A DNA stretch of 64,000 nucleotides. Source: Mycolicibacterium sediminis (GTDB taxonomy: Bacteria > Actinomycetota > Actinomycetes > Mycobacteriales > Mycobacteriaceae). The translations under genes and the position numbers were made by a program. Location of the stretch: contig NZ_AP022588.1 of NCBI RefSeq assembly GCF_010731735.1, positions 3,286,001-3,350,000 of the forward strand, read 5' to 3'. Below, in pieces: positions 17,173 through 25,243 of this stretch. How positions within the stretch are numbered: position 1 is the stretch's first letter; the number at the start of each line of letters is the position of its first letter. The notes beneath the pieces are model-generated. The model made no database searches. It saw only the letters and a list, made by a program, of their open reading frames with translations, and was not told the DNA's origin.

Positions 17173-18762
17173 TCAGGTCACCGTGAACGAGACGTCGTGC
17201 CACCCGGTGGCGCCGTCGGGCAGCACGTCGGCGAGCTGGGAGGTCTGCACCGCACCGGTGTCGTCGGTGGCGCGCACGGAGATCCGGTGGTCGCCCGGCT
17301 GATCGGCCTGCCACGGGAAACTCCACAGCCGCCAGGTGTCCTTGGAGTACGAGGCGCCGAGCGTGGCGGGCTGCCACTGTCCCTCGCCGCCGTCCGGGCC
17401 GTCGATGCGCACCTCGACGGCCTTGACCCCGCGGCCCTGCGCCCAGGCCACGCCGCCGAAGGTGACCGCGCCGCGGGGGACGTCCTGTCCGCTGCGCGGC
17501 ACGTCGATGCGGGACTGCGTCTTGATGGGGCCGCGCGCACCCCAGCCCAGCCGGGTCCAGTAGGCCTCGGCGCGATCGAAGCGCGTGAGTTCGAGGTCCA
17601 CCACCCACTTGGTGGCGGACACGTAGCCGTACAGACCCGGCACGACCAGCCGCGCCGGGTAGCCGTGCTCGGTGGGCAGCGGGGCGCCGTTCATGGTGAT
17701 GGCCAGCAGCGAGTCGCGGTCGTCGGTCATGGCCTCGACCGGGGATCCCGCGGTGAAGCCGTCGATGGACGTCGACAGCACCATGTCGGCCTCGGATCTG
17801 ACCCCCGCCTTGGCCAGCAGGTCCCGCACCCGGTAGCCGGTCCAGGTGGCGTTCGAGATCAGGTCGCCGCCCACCGGGTTCGACACGCAGGTGAGCGTCA
17901 CGACCTTCTCGACGACCTCGAACTGCGCGAGGTCGTCGAAGCGGAACGTGACGACGTCGTCCACCATGCCGTGGATGCGCAGCTTCCACTCCTCGCGGCT
18001 CAGCTGCGGGACCGACAGGGCGGTGTCGATGCGGTAGAAGTCGGCGCTCGGAGTGATGAACGGGGGCAGCGTGACGCCCGCCGGCTGCACGCCGGGGGGA
18101 ATGGGCGGCGCCTTCGACAGCGGGGGAGGTGCGGCGAACGCGTTGCGATCGGCCGCCACAGACGAGCGCATCCGGGCCAGCACCGCGCCGGCGACGCCCG
18201 TCAGGGCACCGACGGTGAGGAAGCCGAGGGTCAGCAGCGACAACCGGCGTCCCGGGTCGGGGGGCGGGCCGGCCGCCGGGATGACGGTGCCGCCGCTGCG
18301 CGCCGACGGCGGCTTGGGCGGCGCGGGATCGGTGAAGCGTCCCGAGACCAGGAACCGCAGCACCGCGATGCCACACGCGGCGCCCACCAGCGCGGGAACG
18401 ACGTCGACGAGGGTGGCGCCCGCGCGGGACATGACCGCCACCGCGCCGGCGATCCCGGCCAGTCCGATCGCGATGCTGCCGAGCGGCACCCGGCTGGTCT
18501 CGAAGCGGGCGGTGACGCCGGCGATCACGCCGATCACCAGCAGCACCGCGACGGTGAGCACCAGCTTGTCGGCGGTCCCGAACAGCTGGATCGCCGATTC
18601 CTTGACCGGGCCGGGCGTCAGGTCGATCACCGCCGAGCCGACGGCAGTCCGTGCGTCGGCACCGGGGCCGAACAGCACGGCAATGAGTTGGGTGACGCCG
18701 AGCGCGACCGCCGCAGCGGCCACGCCCGTCAACGCGCGGGGGCGGGAAGCCACATCGGCCAT
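17173..18762 (-). CDS. Membrane-bound molybdopterin oxidoreductase (five-helix, internal Tat motif)
   Basis: Protein of 529 residues. The N-terminal half has five hydrophobic helices (about 13-31, 66-84, 96-112, 118-138 and 176-195). The C-terminal half is a sulfite-oxidase-type Moco domain with the molybdenum-ligand Cys292 in VTLTCVSNP, followed by a Mo-co dimerisation-type Ig domain. Arg172-Arg173 in PGRRLSLLTLG directly precede helix five, an internal twin-arginine motif. Actinobacterial proteins of this design have been reported to need both Sec (helices 1-4) and Tat (helix 5). The catalytic domain should therefore face outside. The ATG at 18762 is chosen because the upstream frame is non-genic. 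Substrate unknown. Confidence 0.85.
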   Translation of the reverse strand: MADVASRPRALTGVAAAAVALGVTQLIAVLFGPGADARTAVGSAVIDLTPGPVKESAIQLFGTADKLVLTVAVLLVIGVIAGVTARFETSRVPLGSIAIGLAGIAGAVAVMSRAGATLVDVVPALVGAACGIAVLRFLVSGRFTDPAPPKPPSARSGGTVIPAAGPPPDPGRRLSLLTLGFLTVGALTGVAGAVLARMRSSVAADRNAFAAPPPLSKAPPIPPGVQPAGVTLPPFITPSADFYRIDTALSVPQLSREEWKLRIHGMVDDVVTFRFDDLAQFEVVEKVVTLTCVSNPVGGDLISNATWTGYRVRDLLAKAGVRSEADMVLSTSIDGFTAGSPVEAMTDDRDSLLAITMNGAPLPTEHGYPARLVVPGLYGYVSATKWVVDLELTRFDRAEAYWTRLGWGARGPIKTQSRIDVPRSGQDVPRGAVTFGGVAWAQGRGVKAVEVRIDGPDGGEGQWQPATLGASYSKDTWRLWSFPWQADQPGDHRISVRATDDTGAVQTSQLADVLPDGATGWHDVSFTVT

Positions 18763-18864
18763 GCCCGCCAACGTACCCACTGGGCGCTCGGAAAGCCTTA
18801 CCGTAGGGTGACGCTCGCCAGGGGCGTTACAGTCTGGCCTCAATCTGACACGTGGGAGAGCCGC

Positions 18865-19632
18865 ATGGAAATCTCGGGGAAGAAGGCGATCGTCGTCGGA
18901 GGCGCATCCGGGTTCGGGAAGGCGACCGCCGAGTCGCTGGCTCAGCGCGGCGCCGACGTGGCGATCCTCGACCGCGGCGAGTCGAACGGCAAGGACGTCG
19001 CCTCGGCGATCGGCGGCAGCTTCCACGAGGTGGACGTCACCGACTTCGCCGGGACCGAGAGCGTCCTCGCGGCCGCCGTGGCGGACCTCGGCGCCCTGCA
19101 CGTGATCGTGACCACCGCAGGCGGCGGCATCGGCGAGCGCACCATCACCAAGACCGGTCCGCACGACCTCGACAGCTTCCGGTCCTGCATCGACCTGAAC
19201 CTGATCGGCACCTTCAACATCAGCAGGCTCGCCGCCTGGCAGATGAGCCAGCAGGAACCCGTCGACGACGAGGCGGAGGAGCGCGGCGTCATCATCAACA
19301 CGGCGTCGATCGCCGCGTTCGAGGGCCAGATCGGACAGGTCGCCTACACCGCCTCCAAGGCCGCTATCGCGGGCATGTGTCTGACCATGGCCCGCGACCT
19401 CGGCAGCCTGGGCATCCGCGTCACCGCGATCGCGCCGAGCCTGTTCGCCACCGGCCTCACCCAGGGCATCCCCGACGAGTTCGCCAAGGCGCTCACCAAG
19501 GACGCCGCGTTCCCCAAGCGACTCGGCAAGCCGCAGGAGTACGCCAAGCTCGCGCTGGCGATCGTCGAGAATCCGATGCTGAACGGTCAGTGCATCCGCC
19601 TCGACGCCGGCCAGCGTTTCGCGCCGAAATAG
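18865..19632 (+). CDS. SDR family NAD-dependent 3-hydroxyacyl-CoA dehydrogenase-like
   Basis: Short-chain dehydrogenase of 255 residues. Cofactor motif GGASGFGKAT, an acidic residue after beta2 (ILDRGE) suggesting NAD preference, and the catalytic set NTASIAAFEGQIG ... YTASK. The overall pattern resembles type-II 3-hydroxyacyl-CoA dehydrogenase (HSD10-like) with the insertion QEPVDDEAEERG before the catalytic strand. The ATG at 18865 follows GGGAGAG. It is divergent from the membrane Moco gene across 102 bp and stands alone on the plus strand. Confidence 0.87.
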   Translation: MEISGKKAIVVGGASGFGKATAESLAQRGADVAILDRGESNGKDVASAIGGSFHEVDVTDFAGTESVLAAAVADLGALHVIVTTAGGGIGERTITKTGPHDLDSFRSCIDLNLIGTFNISRLAAWQMSQQEPVDDEAEERGVIINTASIAAFEGQIGQVAYTASKAAIAGMCLTMARDLGSLGIRVTAIAPSLFATGLTQGIPDEFAKALTKDAAFPKRLGKPQEYAKLALAIVENPMLNGQCIRLDAGQRFAPK

Positions 19633-19734
19633 CTCGACGAGCGCTTCGCGCCAGAATCAGTAAGGTGACTCCGGCGCGTTGAGCCGCGCTCGGTGTGGAC
19701 GACCGCGCCGACGACGCAGGAGAAGAGGCCGTCC

Positions 19735-21471
19735 ATGGCAACCGTCGCCACCAGAGTCATCGAGGCGTTGGCGCGCAGCGGCGTCCGGCACGTCTACGGC
19801 CTGCCCGGCGACAGCCTGAACGGCTTCACCGACGCGATCCGCCGGTCCGACGACGTGTCGTGGGAGCACGTTCGGCACGAGGAGACGGCAGCGTTCGCCG
19901 CGGCGTCGGACGCCGCACTGACGGGCAAGCTGGCGGTGTGCGCGGGCAGCTGTGGACCGGGCAACCTGCATCTGATCAACGGACTCTTCGACGCTCAGCG
20001 CAGCCGCGTGCCGGTCCTCGCGATCGCCGCGCACATCCCGCGCTCGGAGATCGGCTCGGGCTACTTCCAGGAGACCCACCCCCAGGACCTGTTCCGCGAG
20101 TGCAGCGTCTACTGCGAGCTGGTCAGCACCCCCGAGATGGCGCCGCGCATCCTCGAGATGGCGATGCGCGCCGCCGTCGAGGAGAACGGCGTCGCCGTCG
20201 TCGTCATCCCCGGCGAGGTGTTCCTGGCGCAGGCGGGAGAGTCGGGCTGGCTGAAGCACGCGATCGAGGCCACGCGGTCGGTCATCCGGCCCGACGACGA
20301 GTCGCTGCGCCGCGCCGCCGACATGCTCAACTCCGCGCAGAACGTCACGATCCTCGGCGGTGCCGGGGTGGCAGGCGCCCACGACGCGCTCGTCGAGCTG
20401 GCGGGCACGCTCAACGCCCCCGTCGTGCACGCGCTGCGCGGCAAGGAGTTCATCGAGTACGACAACCCGCACGACGTCGGCATGACGGGACTGCTCGGCT
20501 TCTCGTCGGGCTACAAGGCCATCAAGGAGGCCGACGTCCTGCTGATGCTCGGTACGGACTTTCCTTACCAGCAGTTCTATCCCGAGCACGCCCGCATCAT
20601 CCAGGTCGACGTCCGCGGTGGTCACCTAGGCAGACGGACGCCGATCGACCTCGGTCTGGTGGGCACCGTCGCCGACACCCTCGCCGCCCTGAAGCCCCTG
20701 CTGGTTCAGAAGCCCGGCCGGGAGCACCTCGACCGCTCGCTGCGCCACTACCGCAAGACCAGGGCGAACCTGGACGCGCTGGCGGTCAACGATCGCGACA
20801 AGAGCCCCATCCGGCCGGAATACGTTGCCGGACTGGTCAACCGGCTGGCATCCGACGACGCCGTCTTCACCGTCGACGTCGGGTCACCCGTGGTGTGGGC
20901 GGCGCGCTACCTGAAGATGAACGGGACGCGGCGACTGGTCGGCTCGTTCAACCACGGCACCATGGCGTGCGCGCTGCCGCACGCGATCGGCGCGCAGACG
21001 GCCTACCCCGGGCGGCAGGTGGTGGCGTTCGCGGGTGACGGCGGCCTCGCGATGAGCTTCGGCGAACTCATCACGCTGATGCAGAACCGCCTGCCCGTGA
21101 AGCTCGTCGTGTTCAACAACTCGTCGCTCAACTTCGTCGAGCTGGAGATGAAGGCCGCGGGCATCGTGAACTTCGGCACCGAGCTGATCAACCCGGACTT
21201 CGCCGCGGTCGCCCAGGCCATGGGGATGTTCGGGCGACGCGTCGAGCGGGCAGGCGACCTCGAACAGGCCGTCACCGACGCCTTCGCCCACGACGGCCCC
21301 GCGGTCATCGACGTCGTCACCGCACGCCAGGAGCTGTCGATCCCGCCGGCGATCACCGTCGAGCAGGCGAAGGGGTTCTCGCTCTACGCCATCCGGACGA
21401 TCCTCGCCGGCCGCGGCGACGAGCTGCTCGACCTCGTCACCACCAACGTGGCACGGCGGCTGCTGGACTGA
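19735..21471 (+). CDS. Thiamine-diphosphate enzyme, pyruvate oxidase (PoxB)-like
   Basis: TPP enzyme of 578 residues with three domains. The PYR domain has the catalytic glutamate in RHEETAAF (about residue 50) and GLPGDSLNGF. A central DHS-like domain (about 190-330) follows, then a PP domain with FAGDGGLAMSFGELIT and the metal-ligand segment FNNSSLNF. Length and motifs are closest to PoxB (pyruvate to acetate and CO2, membrane quinone acceptor) rather than acetolactate synthase. The C-terminal 20 residues could serve membrane attachment. The ATG at 19735 is preferred over an upstream start because of AGGAGAAGAGG nearby. Confidence 0.85.
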   Translation: MATVATRVIEALARSGVRHVYGLPGDSLNGFTDAIRRSDDVSWEHVRHEETAAFAAASDAALTGKLAVCAGSCGPGNLHLINGLFDAQRSRVPVLAIAAHIPRSEIGSGYFQETHPQDLFRECSVYCELVSTPEMAPRILEMAMRAAVEENGVAVVVIPGEVFLAQAGESGWLKHAIEATRSVIRPDDESLRRAADMLNSAQNVTILGGAGVAGAHDALVELAGTLNAPVVHALRGKEFIEYDNPHDVGMTGLLGFSSGYKAIKEADVLLMLGTDFPYQQFYPEHARIIQVDVRGGHLGRRTPIDLGLVGTVADTLAALKPLLVQKPGREHLDRSLRHYRKTRANLDALAVNDRDKSPIRPEYVAGLVNRLASDDAVFTVDVGSPVVWAARYLKMNGTRRLVGSFNHGTMACALPHAIGAQTAYPGRQVVAFAGDGGLAMSFGELITLMQNRLPVKLVVFNNSSLNFVELEMKAAGIVNFGTELINPDFAAVAQAMGMFGRRVERAGDLEQAVTDAFAHDGPAVIDVVTARQELSIPPAITVEQAKGFSLYAIRTILAGRGDELLDLVTTNVARRLLD

Positions 21472-21526
21472 CGCGCGGCGGCGGGATGGCGCGTTTTCCC
21501 GCGCGAACACCGCTGTCGCCGCGACG

Positions 21527-22729
21527 ATGTCTGCCATGGTCACCGACACGCGGACATCGATCGATCAGCACCCCATCGTCGACCTGGCGCGGGGCATGCG
21601 CGACCTCGTGCGTGCCGAGGCGGCCGACTGCGAGAGCCTGCGCACGCTGACGTCCACCGTCGTCGACGAGATGTGGTCGTCGGGACTGATGTCGTCGTTC
21701 AACCCGGTGCCCGCGGGCGGCCGAGAGCCCGGCTTCGCCGAGATGATCGACACCTGGATCGAAATGGCCTGGCAGGACGGCTCGTTCGGGTGGGTGGGCA
21801 TCGCCAACCTGCCGTCGTCGTTCGCCGCGGCCACCTACCTTCCCGACGCCGGCTTCGACGAGGTGTTCACCGCCCACGGCAACCGCGTCACCATGGGCGG
21901 CCAGTTCTTCCCCAACGGTCAGGGCGTCGCGGTCGACGGCGGCTACCGGCTGACGGGCGCCTGGAGCTTCGGCTCGGGCACCGGACACGCCGAGTACGTC
22001 GCGGCCGGCTTCCTGCCGATGGACGACGGCGAGATGCGGTGGGCCGGCGAGGGCGTCCCCGACATGCGGGTGGCGGTGCTCCCGCGCCAGGACGTCGAGT
22101 TCAAGGACGGCTGGCACGTCCAGGGCCTCAAGGCGACGGGGTCCTACGACTACGCGGTCGACGACGTGTTCGTGCCCGAGCACCGCACGTTCGCACTCTT
22201 CGAGCGCGCACCGCGCCGCGGCACGTCACCGGCCACCCGGATGGGGATGATGCCCGTCACCGCGGCGGGCCACGCGTCCTGGGCACTCGGCGTGGCCAAG
22301 AGCATGCTCGACGACGTCGCCGACCTGGCCGCCACGAAGTTCCGGATGAGCGACATGGCGTCCCTGGCCAGCCGCCCCACGTTCCAGAGGGGACTGGCCC
22401 ACCACGTCGCGGCCTGGCGCGCGGCGCGCCTGCTGGTGGTCGACGCGTTCACCACCGCGGAGTCGGCCGTGGCGGCCGGTGCGGACCTGACCCCGACGCT
22501 GCGGGCGGACATGCGCGTCGCCGCGGTGTACGCGACGGACGTGTCGCGCCAGTGCGCGGAGTGGGCGCACCTCGCGGCGGGCACCACGGCGATCCGCGAG
22601 GGCAGCCGGCTGGAACGCGCCTTCCGCGACCTCTACACCGGCACGCAGCACGCGTTCATCAGCGAGAAGATCGCCATCGACGCGGCGCAGATCTGGCTGG
22701 GCGTCGTCGACGACCAGTTCGGTCTCTGA
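21527..22729 (+). CDS. Acyl-CoA dehydrogenase-fold flavoprotein (DszC/HsaA-like)
   Basis: Flavoprotein of 400 residues with the acyl-CoA dehydrogenase fold but without the EGTSEIQ catalytic motif. Segments such as DGSFGWVGIANLPSS, YRLTGAWSFGSGTGHAEYV and LKATGSYDYAVDDVFVPEH are typical of flavin-dependent monooxygenases of the DszC/HsaA/HpaB type, which use reduced FMN/FAD from a partner reductase. Substrate unknown. Its stop overlaps the next start by one base (TGATG), coupling it to the APH-fold protein downstream. A second in-frame ATG lies three codons in. Confidence 0.82.
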   Translation: MSAMVTDTRTSIDQHPIVDLARGMRDLVRAEAADCESLRTLTSTVVDEMWSSGLMSSFNPVPAGGREPGFAEMIDTWIEMAWQDGSFGWVGIANLPSSFAAATYLPDAGFDEVFTAHGNRVTMGGQFFPNGQGVAVDGGYRLTGAWSFGSGTGHAEYVAAGFLPMDDGEMRWAGEGVPDMRVAVLPRQDVEFKDGWHVQGLKATGSYDYAVDDVFVPEHRTFALFERAPRRGTSPATRMGMMPVTAAGHASWALGVAKSMLDDVADLAATKFRMSDMASLASRPTFQRGLAHHVAAWRAARLLVVDAFTTAESAVAAGADLTPTLRADMRVAAVYATDVSRQCAEWAHLAAGTTAIREGSRLERAFRDLYTGTQHAFISEKIAIDAAQIWLGVVDDQFGL

Positions 22730-23796
22730 TGACGGCCGAGCTGCCCAGCCTCGACGAGGACGCCCGGCAGGCGGTGCAGCGCTGGGTGCACGAGCGCGGT
22801 CTCGGCGAGACGGTGTCCGACGTCGCACCGCTGACCGGAGGGACCCAGAACATCGTGGTGCACCTGCGGGTCGACGACAGGCCGATGGTGTTGCGTCGTC
22901 CGCCGCTGCACCCGCGGCCCACCAGCGACAAGACGATGCTGCGGGAGATCGCGGTGTTGCGCACGCTCGCGGGGTCCGCGGTGCCGCATCCGGGGTTCAT
23001 CGCGGGATGCGACGACCTCGACGTGCTCGGCGTCGTGTTCTACCTGATGGAGGAGGTCGACGGATTCAACCCGGGGCAGGAGGTGGCACGCGCGTACGTC
23101 GACCATCCGGCGATGCGCCACGACGTCTGCCTGTCCTATGCGGCCAGTCTCGCCGAACTGGGGAACGTGGCCTGGGAGGGCAGCCCGCTCGCGGAACTCC
23201 GGCGGCCGGGATCCTTTCTCGCACGCCAGGTCCCGCAGTTCCTGGGTCTGCTGGAGAGCTACCGCCACGAGGGTTACGACCCCGCGTCGCTGCCCGGTGT
23301 CGACGACCTCGCCACCTGGTTGCGCGACGAACAACCCGAGGACGCGCAGCCGGGGATCATGCACGGCGACGCCCATCTGAACAACGTCCTACTGCGCCGG
23401 GACCGCGCCGAACTCGCGGCGTTCATCGACTGGGAGATGTGCACGGTCGGTGACCCGCTGCTGGACCTCGGCTGGATGCTGGTCTGCTGGCCGACCGGAC
23501 CCGACACCATCAACGCGGGCGCCGAACTCGCGGCGCTCGGCGGCCTGGCCACCCGTGCCGAACTCCTCGAGGCCTACCGGACCGCGGGTGGCCGTCGCTC
23601 CGACCGGCTGGACTGGTACGTGGCGCTGGCGTGCTTCAAGCTCGGCATCGTCATCGAGGGCACCTGGTCGCGGTACCTGGCCGGCCGGGCGAGTCGGGAG
23701 GCGGGGGAGCGGCTGCACGAGTCGGCCGCCCACCTGATCGACCTCGGCGTTCGGGTGGCCAGGGGCCGGGACCCGTTCGCCGACGGTCAGCGGTAG
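22729..23796 (+). CDS. APH-fold phosphotransferase (ACAD10/11 kinase-domain-like)
   Basis: Aminoglycoside-phosphotransferase-fold kinase of 355 residues. Catalytic loop MHGDAHLNNVLL, with the catalytic Asp and Mg-binding Asn, and the second metal site FIDWEMCTVGDPLLDLGW. The N-lobe starts with LTGGTQNIVVHL. In many actinobacteria such kinases sit beside acyl-CoA-dehydrogenase-like genes, and in animals the two are fused as ACAD10/ACAD11, which phosphorylate 4-hydroxyacyl-CoAs. That makes small-molecule phosphorylation more likely than antibiotic resistance. It converges on and overlaps the exporter gene by 10 bp. Confidence 0.87.
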   Translation: MTAELPSLDEDARQAVQRWVHERGLGETVSDVAPLTGGTQNIVVHLRVDDRPMVLRRPPLHPRPTSDKTMLREIAVLRTLAGSAVPHPGFIAGCDDLDVLGVVFYLMEEVDGFNPGQEVARAYVDHPAMRHDVCLSYAASLAELGNVAWEGSPLAELRRPGSFLARQVPQFLGLLESYRHEGYDPASLPGVDDLATWLRDEQPEDAQPGIMHGDAHLNNVLLRRDRAELAAFIDWEMCTVGDPLLDLGWMLVCWPTGPDTINAGAELAALGGLATRAELLEAYRTAGGRRSDRLDWYVALACFKLGIVIEGTWSRYLAGRASREAGERLHESAAHLIDLGVRVARGRDPFADGQR

Positions 23797-24542
23797 GCGT
23801 CCAACCCCAGGTCGATCGCCAGCAGGATGCCGGCCACCGCGATCGCGATCCGCAGCGGCGTGGCGGGTGCCCGCCGCACGATGATCGGACCGAGCCGTGC
23901 ACCGATCAGGCAACCGATGGCCATCGGGACCATGGCCGCCCAGTGCACGGGTGCGACCACCACGAAGACAAGGGCCGCAACGCCGTTCGAGACGCCGAGG
24001 ACGACGTTCTTCACGGCGTTCGCGTGCGCGAGTGACTCCGCGCCCAGGCGGAGGAAGAGAGCCAGCAGCAGTACGCCCGCCGCGGCGCCGAAGAATCCGC
24101 CGTAGACGCCGATCGCGAGCACGGCCAGGCCGATCGGGACGCTGTGGACCGACCGGACGCCGTCGGGCTGGGCGCGACGCGGCAGGAGGATGACCACCGA
24201 CGCCGTGACCAGCAGGACCGGCACCACCTTCTCGAAGCCCTCGGTGGGGATGGACAGGAGGAGCACGGCGCCGGCGACACCGCCGAGCGCCGCCATCGGC
24301 ACCAGTCGCAGCAACGTGGCCCGCTGACCGACCAGCTCGGGCCGCGATCCCCACACCGAACCGACGCCGTTGAACACCAGGGCGACGGTGTTGGTCACGT
24401 TGGCCGCCACGGGAGGCAGGCCGACCAGGAGCAGGGCCGGATACGTGGCCACCGACGCCAGCCCTGCGATGCTGCCGGTCAGTCCGCCCGCGATGCCCGC
24501 GGTGAACAGCAGCGCCATCTCCCACCACCCGAGCGCCGCCAT
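23787..24542 (-). CDS. TauE/SafE family sulfite/sulfonate exporter-like permease
   Basis: Integral membrane protein of 251 residues with about eight hydrophobic helices in two repeats. LFTAGIAGGLTGSIAGLASVATYPALL and the second-repeat FGAAAGVLLLALFLRL are TauE/SafE hallmarks (first segment spans about residues 12-38). Family members export sulfite, sulfoacetate or related anions, though many are unassigned. A cytosolic sulfite-oxidase-type enzyme lies 2 kb away, so a link to sulfur-oxyanion handling is possible but unproven. Divergent from the attenuator-controlled gene to the right. Confidence 0.85.
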   Translation of the reverse strand: MAALGWWEMALLFTAGIAGGLTGSIAGLASVATYPALLLVGLPPVAANVTNTVALVFNGVGSVWGSRPELVGQRATLLRLVPMAALGGVAGAVLLLSIPTEGFEKVVPVLLVTASVVILLPRRAQPDGVRSVHSVPIGLAVLAIGVYGGFFGAAAGVLLLALFLRLGAESLAHANAVKNVVLGVSNGVAALVFVVVAPVHWAAMVPMAIGCLIGARLGPIIVRRAPATPLRIAIAVAGILLAIDLGLDAYR

Positions 24543-24574
24543 CGGCGATGAACCCTAGCCGTCCGCGAAGTCGC

Positions 24575-24603
24575 TTGCATGGCGGCCGGGGTGGGCCTAC
24601 AGT
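24575..24603 (+). promoter_or_regulatory. Promoter of leader peptide / LeuA-like domain gene
   Basis: TTGCAT (24575-24580) and TACAGT (24598-24603) are separated by exactly 17 bp, a good sigma-A-type promoter. A start site about 7 bp past the -10 would fall at or next to the GTG of the leader peptide (24611), making the leader ORF leaderless, a common arrangement in mycobacteria. Confidence 0.7.
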
Positions 24604-24610
24604 CACGGAC

Positions 24611-24652
24611 GTGCCGAAGCGACTCGTAGTAGTCACCCGCAGCGGGGTCTGA
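24611..24652 (+). CDS. Leader peptide (branched-chain amino-acid sensing)
   Basis: A 13-codon ORF, MPKRLVVVTRSGV, too short for usual gene finders. It starts with GTG at the predicted transcription start. Four valines and a leucine make up more than a third of it, with a run of three valines, two of them using the rare AT-ending codon GTA. The stop codon lies inside the first of several overlapping hairpins. This is the classic form of a ribosome-mediated attenuator for branched-chain amino acids, and the gene behind it encodes a LeuA-type regulatory domain. Confidence 0.68.
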   Translation: MPKRLVVVTRSGV

Positions 24653-24720
24653 TCCAGACCGACCCCTCGCTGTGGGTCGCTGCACCGTCGGTCGTTTTCC
24701 CTCTCCAGTAGAGAAGACCG
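24641..24720 (+). promoter_or_regulatory. Attenuator: competing hairpins after leader peptide
   Basis: Four structures compete. A: GGTCTG (24646-24651) with CAGACC (24655-24660), framed by AGCGGGG (24641-24647) and CCCCTCGCT (24663-24671). B: CGACCC (24660-24665) with GGGTCG (24674-24679). C: GACCGAC (24657-24663) with GTCGGTC (24687-24693), followed by GTTTTCC, a terminator. D: CGGTC (24689-24693) with GACCG (24716-24720). C shares bases with A, B and D, so they are mutually exclusive. The position of a ribosome on the leader ORF would decide which forms. Actinobacterial leuA genes are reported to carry a related leader (LEU element). Confidence 0.65.
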
Positions 24721-24844
24721 GCACGTGCTCACCTCATCCTCGGCGCTCAGCGCCATCGCAGCACCCACCACCGCCCCCACCACGGCCATTGCGCCACGGA
24801 CTGCGGGTGTCCTCCCGCGGGGCCTTCGCGAGGAAGCCGGATCG

Positions 24845-25243
24845 ATGTCGTTCGACGCATTCCAGGAGACCTACGCACCGACCTCCGGTCCACTGCGGCT
24901 GGGCAACTGGGAGTGCACCGATGCCGAACGTCCGGGCGGCAGCCTCGGTCCGCAGGCCCGCAACTACCAGGCGACCATCGCCGTCGGCGACCGGATCGGC
25001 ACCTCGACCGCCTCGGCCAGCGGGCCGATCGGGGCACTGACCGAGATGCTGCACGCGCGCGGGATCGCCGTCGAGGTCCGCGAATTCCACCAGCTGCCAG
25101 CCGACGGTGCGACCGCGACCTACGTGCGCGGCACCGACGGGTTCCACGAGAGCTGGGCCATGGGGCTGGCCGACGACGCGACCAGTTCGGCGCTGCGGGC
25201 GATCATCGCCTGCGCGAACCGGCTCTACGCCGACTGCACCTGA
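24845..25243 (+). CDS. Free-standing LeuA allosteric (post-catalytic) domain protein
   Basis: Protein of 132 residues that aligns, by eye, with the C-terminal regulatory domain of 2-isopropylmalate synthase. FDAFQETYAP matches the subdomain before the regulatory part; SGPIGALTEMLHARGIAV matches the GPLAAFVHAL...VGFDV region; SWAMGLADDATSSALRAII matches VWGVGIAPSITTASLRAVV of M. tuberculosis LeuA. The TIM-barrel catalytic domain is absent, so it cannot make isopropylmalate. The ATG at 24845 has GAGGAAG eight bases upstream; a GTG at 24725 in the same frame would add a low-complexity 40-residue extension. It may bind leucine or heteromerise with LeuA. Confidence 0.78.
   Translation: MSFDAFQETYAPTSGPLRLGNWECTDAERPGGSLGPQARNYQATIAVGDRIGTSTASASGPIGALTEMLHARGIAVEVREFHQLPADGATATYVRGTDGFHESWAMGLADDATSSALRAIIACANRLYADCT

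Noticed and set aside
22729..23796. Aminoglycoside resistance gene
   Set aside because: Shares the APH fold only; coupling to a flavoprotein gene fits metabolic kinases better.
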